A stretch of DNA of 29,755 nucleotides from a virus (IMGVR_UViG_3300049489_000838:1-29755), one strand, 5' to 3'. Counted from the stretch's first letter, positions 12,674-21,191 are shown. Made by a program: numbers and translations. The notes: generated from the letters alone by a model not told the origin.

Positions 12674-14047
12674 ATGACTCCGGGGAAAGATTTTGCTATT
12701 GTCGATCGTTACCATCCCAAACAGGGAAATATTGTGCATCGCGGGATAAAAGGTGTTCAAAATAGTATTTTGGTGTGCGGAAGAGGTTGGGGTAAAAGTA
12801 TCTGTGGTAGGGGTATCATTTATACAACCGCCATTGATTATCAAGGTGCTAGACCACCTAGAAGCAAAGCTAAAATGTATAACGTGATTGCTATGCCATT
12901 CCTGAACCAAGCTAAAAAAATTCATTGGTCGCCACTAGAGTATCTTTTTACTGAAACTGATTTATCTAGACTTGTGAAGAACATCAATCGTGCAGAAGGT
13001 ACTATTGATTTAATAGGGGATTTACCGGGAATTGCGCTGGCAGGACTCAATGATGATGGAGGTAACAAAATAAGGGGCTGGGCTGTTCCTAGAATCGTCA
13101 TAGATGAAGCACAGGACGTTAATAATCTTATAGGCATTTGGTCGTCATTAAAACCCGCCGTTGATAGATGTTTGGGTAGTGTTTTCATGTCGGGAACACC
13201 TAAAGGTAAAGGAACGATGTTCCATCGTTTCTGTAAAGACATGATTGTACAGAAATGGAAATATTACCACTATCACACCAAAGATAACCCATTTCTACCA
13301 GACATCGATAGAGTTTTAGCTGAAGCAAAAGCTATGCTGACTGATAGGGAATACCGCGCCGAGTATGAAGCATCATGGGAAGATTTCCCTGGACAAATTT
13401 TCGATAAATTGGATAAGCATCATGTCTTATCTCCGGAGTTATTCCCAAGCACTTTTGATAGTGTTGTCATGGGTGTAGATTGGGGTGACATACACCCAGC
13501 TTGTGCAATTGTTGGTATTAGAGATTTTCCTTACAAATACTATGTAATTGATTACTGGGAAGGTAATCCTGGTGATACTAGCAACTCAATTTTATTTGAT
13601 GATTTTAAGAATAAATGTGGCGAGCTTTGTAATCGTTATGGGGTGCATAGTACATACCCGGACGTGTTCCAGCCGGGGAATGTGAATTATATTTATGAAT
13701 TTCTAAATAGTGATTATGAAGGGATGAAAAATATTGTAGTTCCTCATAGCAACGACTATACCCGTATGCGATCGCTCAAAGTCATGCCTTCACTCTCAGT
13801 CATGAATAGACTATTTTCACAAAACCGTTTATTTATTCATAAAGGGCTTGAGAATCAATTTAGAGCAATTGTTAGAAAACAAGATAAAATCTCCGGTGCT
13901 TTTATCGATGAAGTAGATAAAAATACTGGGGTATTTCACGTGACAGACTCTGCACGCTACGCAATTAATAATATAGAAGCAGCAATGCAGATATATTATG
14001 GATATAATCAACAATCCTATAGTCCATTTTCTGCTGACTCCGGGTGA
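12674..14047 (+). CDS. terL: Terminase large subunit
   Basis: The packaging motor and headful/site-specific nuclease. Walker A VCGRGWGKS (34-42), Walker B IVIDEAQD (141-148), coupling motif SGTPKG (173-178) and the nuclease domain beginning VMGVDWGDIHPACAIVG (265-281, Asp269) are all visible; length 457 aa is typical. The ATG start lies in the dispersed repeat (ATGACTCCGGGG, 12674-12685), so the first residues MTPG are encoded by the repeat. The stop lies in the next repeat hairpin (14035-14064). Confidence 0.95.
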   Translation: MTPGKDFAIVDRYHPKQGNIVHRGIKGVQNSILVCGRGWGKSICGRGIIYTTAIDYQGARPPRSKAKMYNVIAMPFLNQAKKIHWSPLEYLFTETDLSRLVKNINRAEGTIDLIGDLPGIALAGLNDDGGNKIRGWAVPRIVIDEAQDVNNLIGIWSSLKPAVDRCLGSVFMSGTPKGKGTMFHRFCKDMIVQKWKYYHYHTKDNPFLPDIDRVLAEAKAMLTDREYRAEYEASWEDFPGQIFDKLDKHHVLSPELFPSTFDSVVMGVDWGDIHPACAIVGIRDFPYKYYVIDYWEGNPGDTSNSILFDDFKNKCGELCNRYGVHSTYPDVFQPGNVNYIYEFLNSDYEGMKNIVVPHSNDYTRMRSLKVMPSLSVMNRLFSQNRLFIHKGLENQFRAIVRKQDKISGAFIDEVDKNTGVFHVTDSARYAINNIEAAMQIYYGYNQQSYSPFSADSG

Positions 14048-14064
14048 AGATTGCCCCGGAGTCA
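14035..14064 (+). terminator. Repeat hairpin across the terL stop codon
   Basis: 10-bp arms (TGACTCCGGG 14035-14044, CCCGGAGTCA 14055-14064), loop 10, with the terL stop in the loop. No U run follows, so it may be an attenuator or RNA-processing structure rather than a full terminator. Confidence 0.55.
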
Positions 14065-14078
14065 TAACAGAGTTTCCA

Positions 14079-14091
14079 TTAAGTCACTTTA
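14079..14091. promoter_or_regulatory. Palindrome variant TTAAGTCACTTTA before portal gene
   Basis: One mismatch to the TAAAGTSACTTTA family. It lies 14 bases after the repeat hairpin and 15 bases before the portal ATG, the same hairpin-palindrome-gene order seen at 9086, 17637 and 18707. Confidence 0.5.
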
Positions 14092-14106
14092 CTATCATTT
14101 AGAATT

Positions 14107-15753
14107 ATGTTTTATACCGAAAGATTAAATTATAAATCTCTTAACGTTCGTTCGGATCATTTTAAAAATATTCTTCCTGTTATCCATGATATACAAAAAG
14201 TTGCTAAAGGTGGGCATGAATTAGATCCTCATGACTATCTATTGATTAGGGATAATGAAGATCCTCAAATAACATCTAAACGTGTAGAAAAATTTGCCCC
14301 TGAGAATTATTTCGGTGCAGCAGTGAGATTGCAACGCATACATCAAAAATCTGGTGTAATTGAGATAAAACCTGATTCCCTCCCCGGAGTCATGTTAAAC
14401 GATAATAAAAATGATTCTGGTGTTAATTGGTTATCACTTTGGGAGAACTTTTTTACATCCGTCGATAAGAAAAACAATAGTTTAAAAGATTTTGTATTAG
14501 ATGTTTTCACACAAGCATTAGTTTGTAAATACGCATATGTTCAAGTCGAATTAGAAAATATTTCCGAGGATCAAATAGAAACTAATCAAGCGATCGCTGA
14601 GGAAATTCAAATACTCAGAAAACCATATTATTTTCATTTACCTGTTTCATCTATCATGGCGGAAAAAAATAATGGTGATAGTTTGGAATGGGTGAAATAT
14701 AAACGATTAGATATAGTAGATGATCCTTTTTATAAGACTATCTACAACATGACATATGTGCTTATAGATAATGAGCATATATCAGAGTGGACTTTTTACG
14801 ATGTTTTAGTTGACTCCGGTGAAATATTGAAAATATGGGACAGTACATTAAATAATGGCAAAGGTGGATATAGAACTATTAAACCAGAAGAGGATTACGC
14901 CGATGTGGTTTCTATCGCTCATAGGAGAGGGGCTTGTCCTGTAGTTAAATATAAAATGGATGATTCCTTATGGATGGCTGACCAAGTTTATCTAGCCCAA
15001 AAAATAATTTATGGTCTATCCATGAATATGCTACATACAGCTAGTAATGCCGGATTTATTCAGAAATGGTTAAGACCTTATATAGCGGGAAATGATACTC
15101 GTATCAGTAAAGAGTCGGGCGGAGCTTCTTACATTCCATTACCCAAAGAAGCGTTAGGGGAAATCATTAAGAAATATGCGGAGTCTATGGGTGATGAGTC
15201 AGTGATTATGGCAGACTTTTTCACATTTGAAGAAGTCAAGGGTGATTCAGTGGTCATGATAGAAAAACTCATCGATCGCTTGAAGAACTATATCTTCACT
15301 ACAATACTTTTCAATAATGCTAGATTTGAACAAACATCATCCGATCAACAATCTGGAACAGCCAAAGAAATAGATTTTTATGTGCAGAATTTAGCACTTA
15401 AAGATCATGGTTCAAATATTATTGAATTCACTAAAAATTTAATCAAGCATACCTCTAGAGCTTTTGGTTTTACTGACTTAAGTGTGCTGAGTGGTGTTAA
15501 TGTTTCGGGGATGGATAGATTCGATATCAGACCACTTGACAACGTTTTAGAATTACTTGAGCGTATTCTTAAATTGCCGAATGTGACTCTGTTATTACCT
15601 GAAGAATTATTAATAGAAATAATGTCTCAGTTATCAAGATTAATAGTTGAAAACACTACATATGAGTATAAAAACGATTTAGATAGTGCTATAATAAAAA
15701 AAGTACAAGCGTACTTATCAAGTTTGCCGGAGTCCACACAACCGGGTATTTGA
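14107..15753 (+). CDS. Portal protein
   Basis: A 548-aa protein directly after terL and before scaffold and capsid genes, the standard portal location, with the usual portal length. The sequence is mixed alpha/beta with an N-terminal acidic/basic region (residues 1-80), a middle containing RRGACPVVKYKMDDSLW and a Thr/Ser/Gln-rich loop followed by a long helical C-terminal part (LLERILKLPNVTLLLPEELLIEIMSQLSRLIV). I recognise no decisive motif, so the call rests mainly on synteny and size. Portals form the dodecameric vertex for DNA entry and tail attachment. No Shine-Dalgarno is apparent. Dispersed-repeat copies at 14382-14392 and 14811-14819 (partial). Confidence 0.78.
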   Translation: MFYTERLNYKSLNVRSDHFKNILPVIHDIQKVAKGGHELDPHDYLLIRDNEDPQITSKRVEKFAPENYFGAAVRLQRIHQKSGVIEIKPDSLPGVMLNDNKNDSGVNWLSLWENFFTSVDKKNNSLKDFVLDVFTQALVCKYAYVQVELENISEDQIETNQAIAEEIQILRKPYYFHLPVSSIMAEKNNGDSLEWVKYKRLDIVDDPFYKTIYNMTYVLIDNEHISEWTFYDVLVDSGEILKIWDSTLNNGKGGYRTIKPEEDYADVVSIAHRRGACPVVKYKMDDSLWMADQVYLAQKIIYGLSMNMLHTASNAGFIQKWLRPYIAGNDTRISKESGGASYIPLPKEALGEIIKKYAESMGDESVIMADFFTFEEVKGDSVVMIEKLIDRLKNYIFTTILFNNARFEQTSSDQQSGTAKEIDFYVQNLALKDHGSNIIEFTKNLIKHTSRAFGFTDLSVLSGVNVSGMDRFDIRPLDNVLELLERILKLPNVTLLLPEELLIEIMSQLSRLIVENTTYEYKNDLDSAIIKKVQAYLSSLPESTQPGI

Positions 15754-15796
15754 ACTATTATTGTTTGTCGGTATCTAATAACCGAGTGTATAGCTT

Positions 15797-16504
15797 ATGA
15801 CATTAGAAAAAAATCTTGAAGGTTCACCCACCGATGAAAATAATGAAGGTGCTACACCGGAACAAACTGATATCAATTCTATAATTGATACGAAGTTTTC
15901 CGAGATAGAAAAAAAGTTTAACAAAGCTTTAAACAATGTCGTTGCGAAACTGACCAAACCTAACAAACCCGAAACTTCACCCAAGGATGACTCCGTGGAA
16001 ACAGCCCCCCCGGAGTCAGCTAAAACCAGCCCTGATGAAGCTACCATCAAAGCTATAGAAGCTAAATATAAAAAAGAGGTGGATGCTTTACGTAAGGAAA
16101 TTGAGGAAGAAAAACGGATTCGGGAAGGCGATCGTAAAGAAACTTTTAAAGCTAAATTAGAATCTAAAGCACTCAAAACATTGTCTTCCATCCCAGACAT
16201 TGATGATCCTGAAGGCGCGCTAGAAGTGTTCATGTTAAAACATGATATTGAAAATTTCATTCCTGGTAGTAATGGTTTAACCATTTACAAAACTTCTGAG
16301 GATGATAACGGCTTTATTTTGGATGATTTGATCAAAGACTGGATGAAAACAAAAATCGGTAAGAGATTCATTAAAGTGACTTTACCGAACGGTACGGGTA
16401 AAGACACTCCTGCAAACGAAAATTTATCCAACCAGGGCAAACCTAAAGATTTATTTGCTAAGAAAAAAGCTATGAAAGAAGGTAATATTCAACTTAGATT
16501 TTAA
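15797..16504 (+). CDS. Capsid scaffolding-like protein
   Basis: A 235-aa, highly charged, low-aromatic protein, predicted helical with a long coiled coil (about 80-120, KYKKEVDALRKEIEEEKRIREGDRKE). Disordered Pro/Thr/Glu-rich segments lie near residues 50-80 and a basic C-terminal tail at 205-235. Location just before the major capsid gene and this composition are typical of scaffolding proteins, which guide procapsid assembly and are removed before maturation. No protease domain is seen. The gene contains an inverted pair of dispersed repeats (15988-15998 and 16008-16018) and one TAAAGTGACTTTA palindrome (16372-16384, translated IKVTLP). Confidence 0.7.
   Translation: MTLEKNLEGSPTDENNEGATPEQTDINSIIDTKFSEIEKKFNKALNNVVAKLTKPNKPETSPKDDSVETAPPESAKTSPDEATIKAIEAKYKKEVDALRKEIEEEKRIREGDRKETFKAKLESKALKTLSSIPDIDDPEGALEVFMLKHDIENFIPGSNGLTIYKTSEDDNGFILDDLIKDWMKTKIGKRFIKVTLPNGTGKDTPANENLSNQGKPKDLFAKKKAMKEGNIQLRF
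16372..16384. promoter_or_regulatory. Palindrome TAAAGTGACTTTA inside scaffold gene
   Basis: Exact intragenic copy, translated through without disturbing the frame. It lies about 130 bases before the major capsid ATG, so an extra promoter or binding element for the capsid gene is possible. Confidence 0.5.
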
Positions 16505-16510
16505 AAAGTA

Positions 16511-17611
16511 ATGCCATTAACTACTTTAACCCCAACTGAACTTTTAGCAGCTAAAGCTACGGACTTTCTAGCTAACGATTTCTTGAAAGAAAGTCCCATG
16601 TTTGGGCTTTTGTCTAATCGTGTTATCAATCAACCCCAAAAAGCAATCGAATGGGGAGCTAAAGTTTCCCAATCTGCTGTTGGTGGTCGTGCAAGAACCG
16701 GTGCTTTGGGGGCAGACGATACTGCCGCACAAATTGTAGGCGCATCTATGAGTATTCCTGATTACTACTTTAAACATAAGTTCCAAGTAGGCAAGGATGA
16801 GATTGTCAACGCTGCCAGTACAGGTAAAATTTCGGCGGTTTCTGATCCTGTACAAACAGAATTGGAAGATGCTTTTGATGTACTTGTAAAGCGTATCAAC
16901 AGCGTCTTATATACTGGTTCAGGTGTCGCCGATGCTACTAATTTTGGTGTAGTTGGATTAAATAACATTGTCGGTGCTAACCCCGCCACAGGTACTTATG
17001 CAAATATTAACCGAGCAACTTACACACGTTGGAGAGCTACCCGGACACAGGGAGCAGCTCCCGGAACACCTGAAGCATTGACACAAGCTCGTCTTGATAG
17101 CGTCTTAACTACCCGTAGAACAAACGGGGCAACTTACCGGGGAAATCAAAACGGTAACTTAGTCATTGTCACCACTGATCCTATTGAGCGCACCGTTTTA
17201 CGCACTTTATACGGTTCTATCGTTGCTAACCAAAACAATGACTTTACATCGATGTCAAAGGACTTACAACCATATGTTAAGTATTTGGTGCAAGGTATTC
17301 CCGTTATTTCAGACGTTGATTGTCCCGCTAATACGGCATTCTTATTGGATCTTCGGCGTTTTGCTCTGTATAGCTTTGACCAAAGCAATGCAGACAGGAA
17401 CAACGAGAAAATTCAATATATCCCCCTACGATATACGGATGAAACCGGAATGACTCCGGGTGAATCCACTCTCTGGGTACGTCTGGCTGATGTCAGTGAT
17501 GAGCATCCAGATTTGTTATCTTTTGAACTAAGTGTAGCTTGCCAGCTAGTTTGTTACGATCCTATTGTGGGTATCACAAAACTAGAGGATATCAAGAATT
17601 CTATCCCATAA
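16511..17611 (+). CDS. Major capsid protein, HK97-fold type
   Basis: A 366-aa protein immediately after the scaffold gene. Features fitting HK97-type major capsids: N-terminal helical arm (residues 1-40), a beta-rich early region, a long spine-helix-like segment (DPVQTELEDAFDVLVKRINSVLYTG), and an alternating central P-domain with DPIERTVLRTLYG and C-terminal A-domain strands (ESTLWVRLADVSDEHPDLLSFELSVACQLVCYDPIVGITKL). No decoration domain is obvious. It should be the most abundant structural protein. A repeat hairpin terminator follows. A dispersed-repeat copy at 17451-17460 encodes MTPG. Confidence 0.85.
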   Translation: MPLTTLTPTELLAAKATDFLANDFLKESPMFGLLSNRVINQPQKAIEWGAKVSQSAVGGRARTGALGADDTAAQIVGASMSIPDYYFKHKFQVGKDEIVNAASTGKISAVSDPVQTELEDAFDVLVKRINSVLYTGSGVADATNFGVVGLNNIVGANPATGTYANINRATYTRWRATRTQGAAPGTPEALTQARLDSVLTTRRTNGATYRGNQNGNLVIVTTDPIERTVLRTLYGSIVANQNNDFTSMSKDLQPYVKYLVQGIPVISDVDCPANTAFLLDLRRFALYSFDQSNADRNNEKIQYIPLRYTDETGMTPGESTLWVRLADVSDEHPDLLSFELSVACQLVCYDPIVGITKLEDIKNSIP

Positions 17612-17636
17612 CGATATAGTAATATATTGTTATATA

Positions 17637-17678
17637 AAAATCCCCCGGAGTCATGTAAGATTCACTCCGGGGGATTTT
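17637..17678 (+). terminator. Intrinsic terminator after the capsid gene
   Basis: Inverted dispersed repeat with 15-bp arms (17637-17651 and 17664-17678), AAAATCCCCCGGAGT against ACTCCGGGGGATTTT, loop of 12, ending in TTTTAT. The second copy carries a G-to-C change (TTCACTCC for ATGACTCC), which shortens the pairing slightly. Confidence 0.8.
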
Positions 17679-17723
17679 ATCTCATATAAAAAGTTATCCC
17701 GTATAAGAAAATATCCTATATAA

Positions 17724-17736
17724 TAAAGTCACTTTA
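17724..17736. promoter_or_regulatory. Palindrome TAAAGTCACTTTA before DGQHR gene
   Basis: Exact copy 46 bases after the terminator hairpin and 78 bases before the ATG at 17815. Preceded by AA, giving AATAAAGTCACTTTAC, the same 16-mer as at 27823-27838. Confidence 0.55.
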
Positions 17737-17814
17737 CTGACAAGTGAATATTGCACATTTTTATATGAGATGTTATCCTTAGTGAATAGTAATATCACTA
17801 ACAGAGGACAAAAA

Positions 17815-18672
17815 ATGTCTATTAATAACATCGAAGTAAAAATCATGTTAGTCACACCCGATCTAGCTGAACAGTTTTTGCATGGACAAAATGATAATAG
17901 AAAAGTGAACAAAACAGCTATAGACAAGTATGTGGGTGACATGATAAGCGGTTTATGGAAACCTTATGCACAACCTTTAATGTTTGACATAAACGATAAA
18001 ATGATCGACGGACAACATAGATGTCATTCCGTGATCAAATCTGGTATTCCCCAAACCTTTATAACTTTATGGAATATACCAACAGATATCATGCAAGTTT
18101 TAGACACGGGACTAAAAAGAAAAACTTCTCATGTTGGTCAGATACTAGGATTAGATGTAAATGATAAGATGACATCTACCGTCAATCATATGTTTTTACT
18201 AGACCAATCTAGTAAAATAGAATTGTCGTCATCTAAAATACTAGAACTTTTTGATAAATATGAGGACGGTGTGAGATTCGCTTGTAAATATAATAAGGGT
18301 TTAGCTCTATATACTAGTGCGATGCTGAGAGCATTAATAGCTAAAGCGTATTACTATGAAAATCATAGTGATTTAGATAGATTCATGAGAGTTTTTTTGT
18401 CGGGTGTTCCAGAAACTAATGATGATATAGAGGCTTTACATATCAGAAACTATCATCTAAGTAAAAAAGCTGATGGTGTGGGATTTGGTCAATATTCACA
18501 AATAAAACCTTACTATCTTTTAGCTCAACAAGCATTAATAGATTTTCTTTTAGGTAAAACTTCCGATAAGATAGAATTAAAGAAAAAAACAGATTATTAC
18601 CCTCTACCCGATCAAACATCCATGGAATATAAAAAACGTCTAGAATACTTTGAATATAATCTTTTAAAATGA
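17815..18672 (+). CDS. DGQHR / ParB-fold phage protein
   Basis: A 285-aa protein with NRKVNKTAIDKYVGDMISGLWKPYAQPLMFD leading into MIDGQHRCHSVIKSG, the DGQHR box characteristic of ParB/sulfiredoxin-like domains found in phages and in DndB-type proteins. The C-terminal half is helical with many tyrosines. Start chosen at 17815 (MSINN) because AGAGGA lies 6 bases upstream; the same leader AACAGAGGA precedes tmk and thyX. A second ParB-like gene is at 7842. It is placed between capsid and neck genes, which is unusual for a structural block. DNA-binding, nuclease or modification-related roles are all possible. Confidence 0.7.
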   Translation: MSINNIEVKIMLVTPDLAEQFLHGQNDNRKVNKTAIDKYVGDMISGLWKPYAQPLMFDINDKMIDGQHRCHSVIKSGIPQTFITLWNIPTDIMQVLDTGLKRKTSHVGQILGLDVNDKMTSTVNHMFLLDQSSKIELSSSKILELFDKYEDGVRFACKYNKGLALYTSAMLRALIAKAYYYENHSDLDRFMRVFLSGVPETNDDIEALHIRNYHLSKKADGVGFGQYSQIKPYYLLAQQALIDFLLGKTSDKIELKKKTDYYPLPDQTSMEYKKRLEYFEYNLLK

Positions 18673-18706
18673 AAGATTATCTCTTAATACAAATAGAATA
18701 AACGCA

Positions 18707-18748
18707 AACATGACTCCGGGGGTTTTCCGTATCACCCGGAGTCATGTT
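18707..18748 (+). terminator. Repeat hairpin, terminator-like, after DGQHR gene
   Basis: 14-bp perfect arms (18707-18720 AACATGACTCCGGG, 18735-18748) around a 14-base loop. A -10-like TATAAT (18748-18753) begins inside the 3' arm, so the same stretch may both end one transcript and start the next. Confidence 0.65.
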
Positions 18749-18805
18749 ATAATGATTACAGAATTATTTCTAAGTGATCTTGAGTTTCAGTAAAGTGACT
18801 TTACT
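18748..18805 (+). promoter_or_regulatory. Candidate promoter plus extended palindrome before neck genes
   Basis: GTCATGTTATAATGATTACA (18741-18760) carries a -10-like TATAAT and closely resembles 27850-27867 (GTCATGTTAAAATTATTACA) upstream of the baseplate gene. A 17-bp palindrome AGTAAAGTGACTTTACT (18789-18805) follows in the leader, 6 bases before the ATG at 18812. A second TATAAT (18805-18810) abuts the ATG and is too close to be its promoter. Confidence 0.45.
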
Positions 18806-18811
18806 ATAATT

Positions 18812-19297
18812 ATGCCATCAGCACAAAATCCTCTTACGCTTTTTTATAATCAGTTCATAGGTGATGTGCTACCCGGCACACCTTTAGAAGAGCAAGAAAT
18901 ACAGTTTATTGCTTATTGTATTGGTTTTCCCAGGAATCAACAAGATTTTAATTGGAGGATAACCGAGACGCAAAATTATGAAATGGAAGTGATCAGGCTT
19001 CGACAAATAGTGATTGAGATTTTGCGTTTAGAACAGCTTCGGGAAGATTCTATAAGTAAGAACCAAGTGTCAAAAGTTGAGGATATTACCCTCAATATGA
19101 ATTACACAGATAAAATACTTGATGAACTTTCGAGTAATGTTAAAATGCTTGCAAGAATGCTCAAGCTACCAGTTCTAGATAATCTCTATGTCTCAAGTGA
19201 TGATGTCACAGGACGTTTAAATGATCTAGGGCAACTTTTACCAATGTCTAGGGGCGGTTCACACGATTCTTATCTAACAGCTAGGACGGTTAGATGA
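18812..19297 (+). CDS. Neck / head-tail connector candidate, 161 aa
   Basis: A largely helical protein with no recognised domain. The location (after the capsid block, before the gp10-like neck protein) and size suggest a head-completion or adaptor protein. It overlaps the next gene by 4 bases. It contains DRLNDLG-like turns and a basic/Ser/Gly-rich C-terminus (PMSRGGSHDSYLTARTVR) that could be a flexible extension. Confidence 0.5.
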   Translation: MPSAQNPLTLFYNQFIGDVLPGTPLEEQEIQFIAYCIGFPRNQQDFNWRITETQNYEMEVIRLRQIVIEILRLEQLREDSISKNQVSKVEDITLNMNYTDKILDELSSNVKMLARMLKLPVLDNLYVSSDDVTGRLNDLGQLLPMSRGGSHDSYLTARTVR

Positions 19298-19605
19298 TAA
19301 ACGCTGTAACTTTTGAAGGTGATTTTTTTTATCAAAGAGAGCGTGATAGAGCTTTTCAAATATCATTAGATAAAACTATAGCTTTCGGTGTCGATGTTGC
19401 CGCTAGTTACACTCCTGTCAGGACAGGGAATTTAAAAAGTAGATGGGAAGGGGATGATGATAGTATTTTCAACGATGAGTATTACGCGAAATATGTGGAT
19501 GATGGCACTAGTCGTTTTTCTGGTAGAAATATGACACTTAAATCTGTTCCAGATGTGACAGAAGAATTTATAGATAATGTAATAGATGCTTTAGAAAATC
19601 TATGA
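19294..19605 (+). CDS. HK97 gp10-like neck / tail-completion protein
   Basis: A 103-aa protein with the signature segment of the HK97 gp10-like family: VAASYTPVRTGNLKSRWE (about residues 34-51) and YAKYVDDGTSRFSGRNM (62-79). These proteins make the neck or head-tail joining ring. The length is short for the family but both signature halves are present. It overlaps both neighbours by 4 bases, indicating a tight translational chain. Confidence 0.75.
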   Translation: MINAVTFEGDFFYQRERDRAFQISLDKTIAFGVDVAASYTPVRTGNLKSRWEGDDDSIFNDEYYAKYVDDGTSRFSGRNMTLKSVPDVTEEFIDNVIDALENL

Positions 19606-20009
19606 GTTTATATAGTGAACTGATAAACCTTAAACAAGAAGTGATAGGTATTAGAGAAGAATTAGGCGATCCAAGATTACGCCAATTGGTTTTTGAGTAT
19701 CCTAACGAGTCTTCCCAATATTTTGTAGTTACACCTAAACTTGTGGTATCTCAAGTACCAGATAGAATGATTGGGCTACCGTTAGATAGTCGCTCAAATA
19801 TCATGATTAGTGCTGAAGACTTATATATTAAAAACGTTTCTAGAAACGTACCTAAGGAGGCATTGAGAACTAGAGCGTGGCTAGATCCGGTCTATGACTC
19901 CGGGGGGATAATCACTTCAGGGTTGAACTGTAGAGCGCACGTTATAAATGACAAAGGAGGATTGAGTTACACTCTAATCCTCCGTAAAGAATATGATACA
20001 AGATCCTAA
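19602..20009 (+). CDS. Protein of unknown function in neck cluster, 135 aa
   Basis: Starts MSLYSELINLKQEV and has a helical N-terminus followed by mixed alpha/beta sequence. No domain recognised. It overlaps the gp10-like gene by 4 bases, so a neck or tail-terminator role is plausible from context only. A dispersed-repeat copy at 19895-19905 is translated within YDSGGII. Confidence 0.5.
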   Translation: MSLYSELINLKQEVIGIREELGDPRLRQLVFEYPNESSQYFVVTPKLVVSQVPDRMIGLPLDSRSNIMISAEDLYIKNVSRNVPKEALRTRAWLDPVYDSGGIITSGLNCRAHVINDKGGLSYTLILRKEYDTRS

Positions 20010-20191
20010 ATTTTCCTGAGTATTGGAGGTGCGACGTAGTGATCGCGTCTAGTTGCTGTGAATAACTCCCCTGAATCACTCTCGAAATATATGGAACTTT
20101 CATCTATGAAATTTATCGTGTAAAGTTGTGGTCTATTGTTAGTGTGTGTCACAGCTTCTAGAACATCACCGATTTGATAATTCTTAGACAT
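20006..20191 (-). CDS. Small minus-strand protein, 61 aa
   Basis: A 61-residue protein starting MSKNYQIGDVLEAVTHTNN, with strand-like segments (LYTINFIDESSIYFESDSGEL) and a basic end. The ATG at 20191 has CAGGTG 6 bases upstream. It fills an otherwise coding-free stretch within the plus-strand structural block and overlaps the preceding gene's end by 4 bases. Size and beta-rich character suggest a small regulatory or SH3-like protein, unproven. Confidence 0.55.
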   Translation of the reverse strand: MSKNYQIGDVLEAVTHTNNRPQLYTINFIDESSIYFESDSGELFTATRRDHYVAPPILRKI

Positions 20192-20232
20192 GGGTATCAC
20201 CTGAAGAGCAATAAATATATGATAGCAATTAT

Positions 20233-20934
20233 ATGGTAAAACCATCCTTAATAAGTTCTAAAATTGTTCAATACTTGAACAGTGTGATATGGTTGCAATC
20301 TAAAGGTATTCAAGATCCACTTAAAAATGATCCTATAGTTGCATCGAAATCATACCCATCAAACATAATTACTGAATATCCCCCAGAGTCACTTAAGATT
20401 TACTCTAAAGATTCTAGGGTGAATGATTATGCTGGGGTCAAGCGATTGTTATGTGTTTATATTTATCCTTTCAGTATTACATGGGTATTCAATAGGGAAA
20501 TTTATAAAACTTATCACCAAATCCCCCGGAGTCAACTATCAAATTTGGTGACTCAAGGATTACAATATTTGCTCATATCACCTCAAGGGATAGACCTTGA
20601 AGTTTTAAATATAGATTTAACCGACTGTGAATTTAAAGTGAGACCATCGGAAGATGTGAACAAACAAGAAAATCTTAATAGTTGGTCTGTGATAGCAAAG
20701 TTTGCTTTTGAAGTAACTTTTATATCATCCCCGGATGAATTTACAAACACTGACTATGCGGACATACAGCCAAGTATTTATGACTTTTTGAGTGATCCTA
20801 TAGTGCCTGAAAGTGAATTTGAATTACTAGGATTGAATATAGAAGTCAATCACTCGGATTTACCTAGCGTGACTCCGGGGAATGAAAATTCGTATAGACT
20901 TGATGAGTTAATAGTTATACCCCCGGAGTCATGA
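20233..20934 (+). CDS. Tail terminator / neck protein candidate, 233 aa
   Basis: No conserved motif is recognised. A helical N-terminus (SSKIVQYLNSVIWLQSK) is followed by beta-rich sequence including VYIYPFSITWVFNREIYKTY. Location just before the sheath gene in the contractile-tail order matches tail-terminator or sheath-terminator proteins (T4 gp3/gp15-like role), by synteny only. Dispersed-repeat copies occur at 20380-20391 (variant), 20522-20534, 20870-20880 and 20920-20931; the last supplies the end IPPES and stop codon of the gene. Confidence 0.5.
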   Translation: MVKPSLISSKIVQYLNSVIWLQSKGIQDPLKNDPIVASKSYPSNIITEYPPESLKIYSKDSRVNDYAGVKRLLCVYIYPFSITWVFNREIYKTYHQIPRSQLSNLVTQGLQYLLISPQGIDLEVLNIDLTDCEFKVRPSEDVNKQENLNSWSVIAKFAFEVTFISSPDEFTNTDYADIQPSIYDFLSDPIVPESEFELLGLNIEVNHSDLPSVTPGNENSYRLDELIVIPPES

Positions 20935-20938
20935 GAAA

Positions 20939-21157
20939 ATGATAGAAGGTTATCCCAACGAACAATCAACACTGAAAGAGTTTTGCGATTTTTATGGTTA
21001 TAGAATTTACAACACAAGCTATAGAAAAAGTAGATGTGATTTATATGATCATTTAACAGGTGAAAAAGTTTTAGTTAATGTTTATCGTATCAACGCTCAT
21101 AGATGGTTGATACATAAATATCTTACCATTAAACCTCATAAAGGAATAGTAAAGTGA
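20939..21157 (+). CDS. Small basic protein, 72 aa, unknown function
   Basis: Starts MIEGYPNEQSTLKEFCDFYG; Tyr-rich and basic (RKSRCDLYDHL, RWLIHKYLTIKPHKG). It begins 4 bases after the previous stop and its own stop lies in the palindrome at 21150-21162. No domain recognised. Confidence 0.55.
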   Translation: MIEGYPNEQSTLKEFCDFYGYRIYNTSYRKSRCDLYDHLTGEKVLVNVYRINAHRWLIHKYLTIKPHKGIVK

Positions 21158-21163
21158 CTTTAC
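21149..21163. promoter_or_regulatory. Palindrome GTAAAGTGACTTTAC before sheath gene
   Basis: 15-bp extended copy of the family, overlapping the stop of the 72-aa gene, followed by CGTAAT. It lies upstream of a candidate -10 TATAAT (21213-21218) and of the sheath ATG at 21254. Confidence 0.55.
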
Positions 21164-21173
21164 CGTAATTAAA

Positions 21174-21191
21174 AATCACTATTAAGTGATT
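21174..21191 (+). other. Short inverted repeat upstream of sheath
   Basis: AATCACT (21174-21180) and AGTGATT (21185-21191) around a 4-base loop. Possible weak hairpin or protein-binding site ahead of the sheath promoter region. Confidence 0.3.

Noticed and set aside
18805-18810. TATAAT as promoter -10 for the neck gene at 18812
   Set aside because: It ends one base before the ATG; a transcript from it would start inside the gene. The upstream TATAAT at 18748 is a better candidate.
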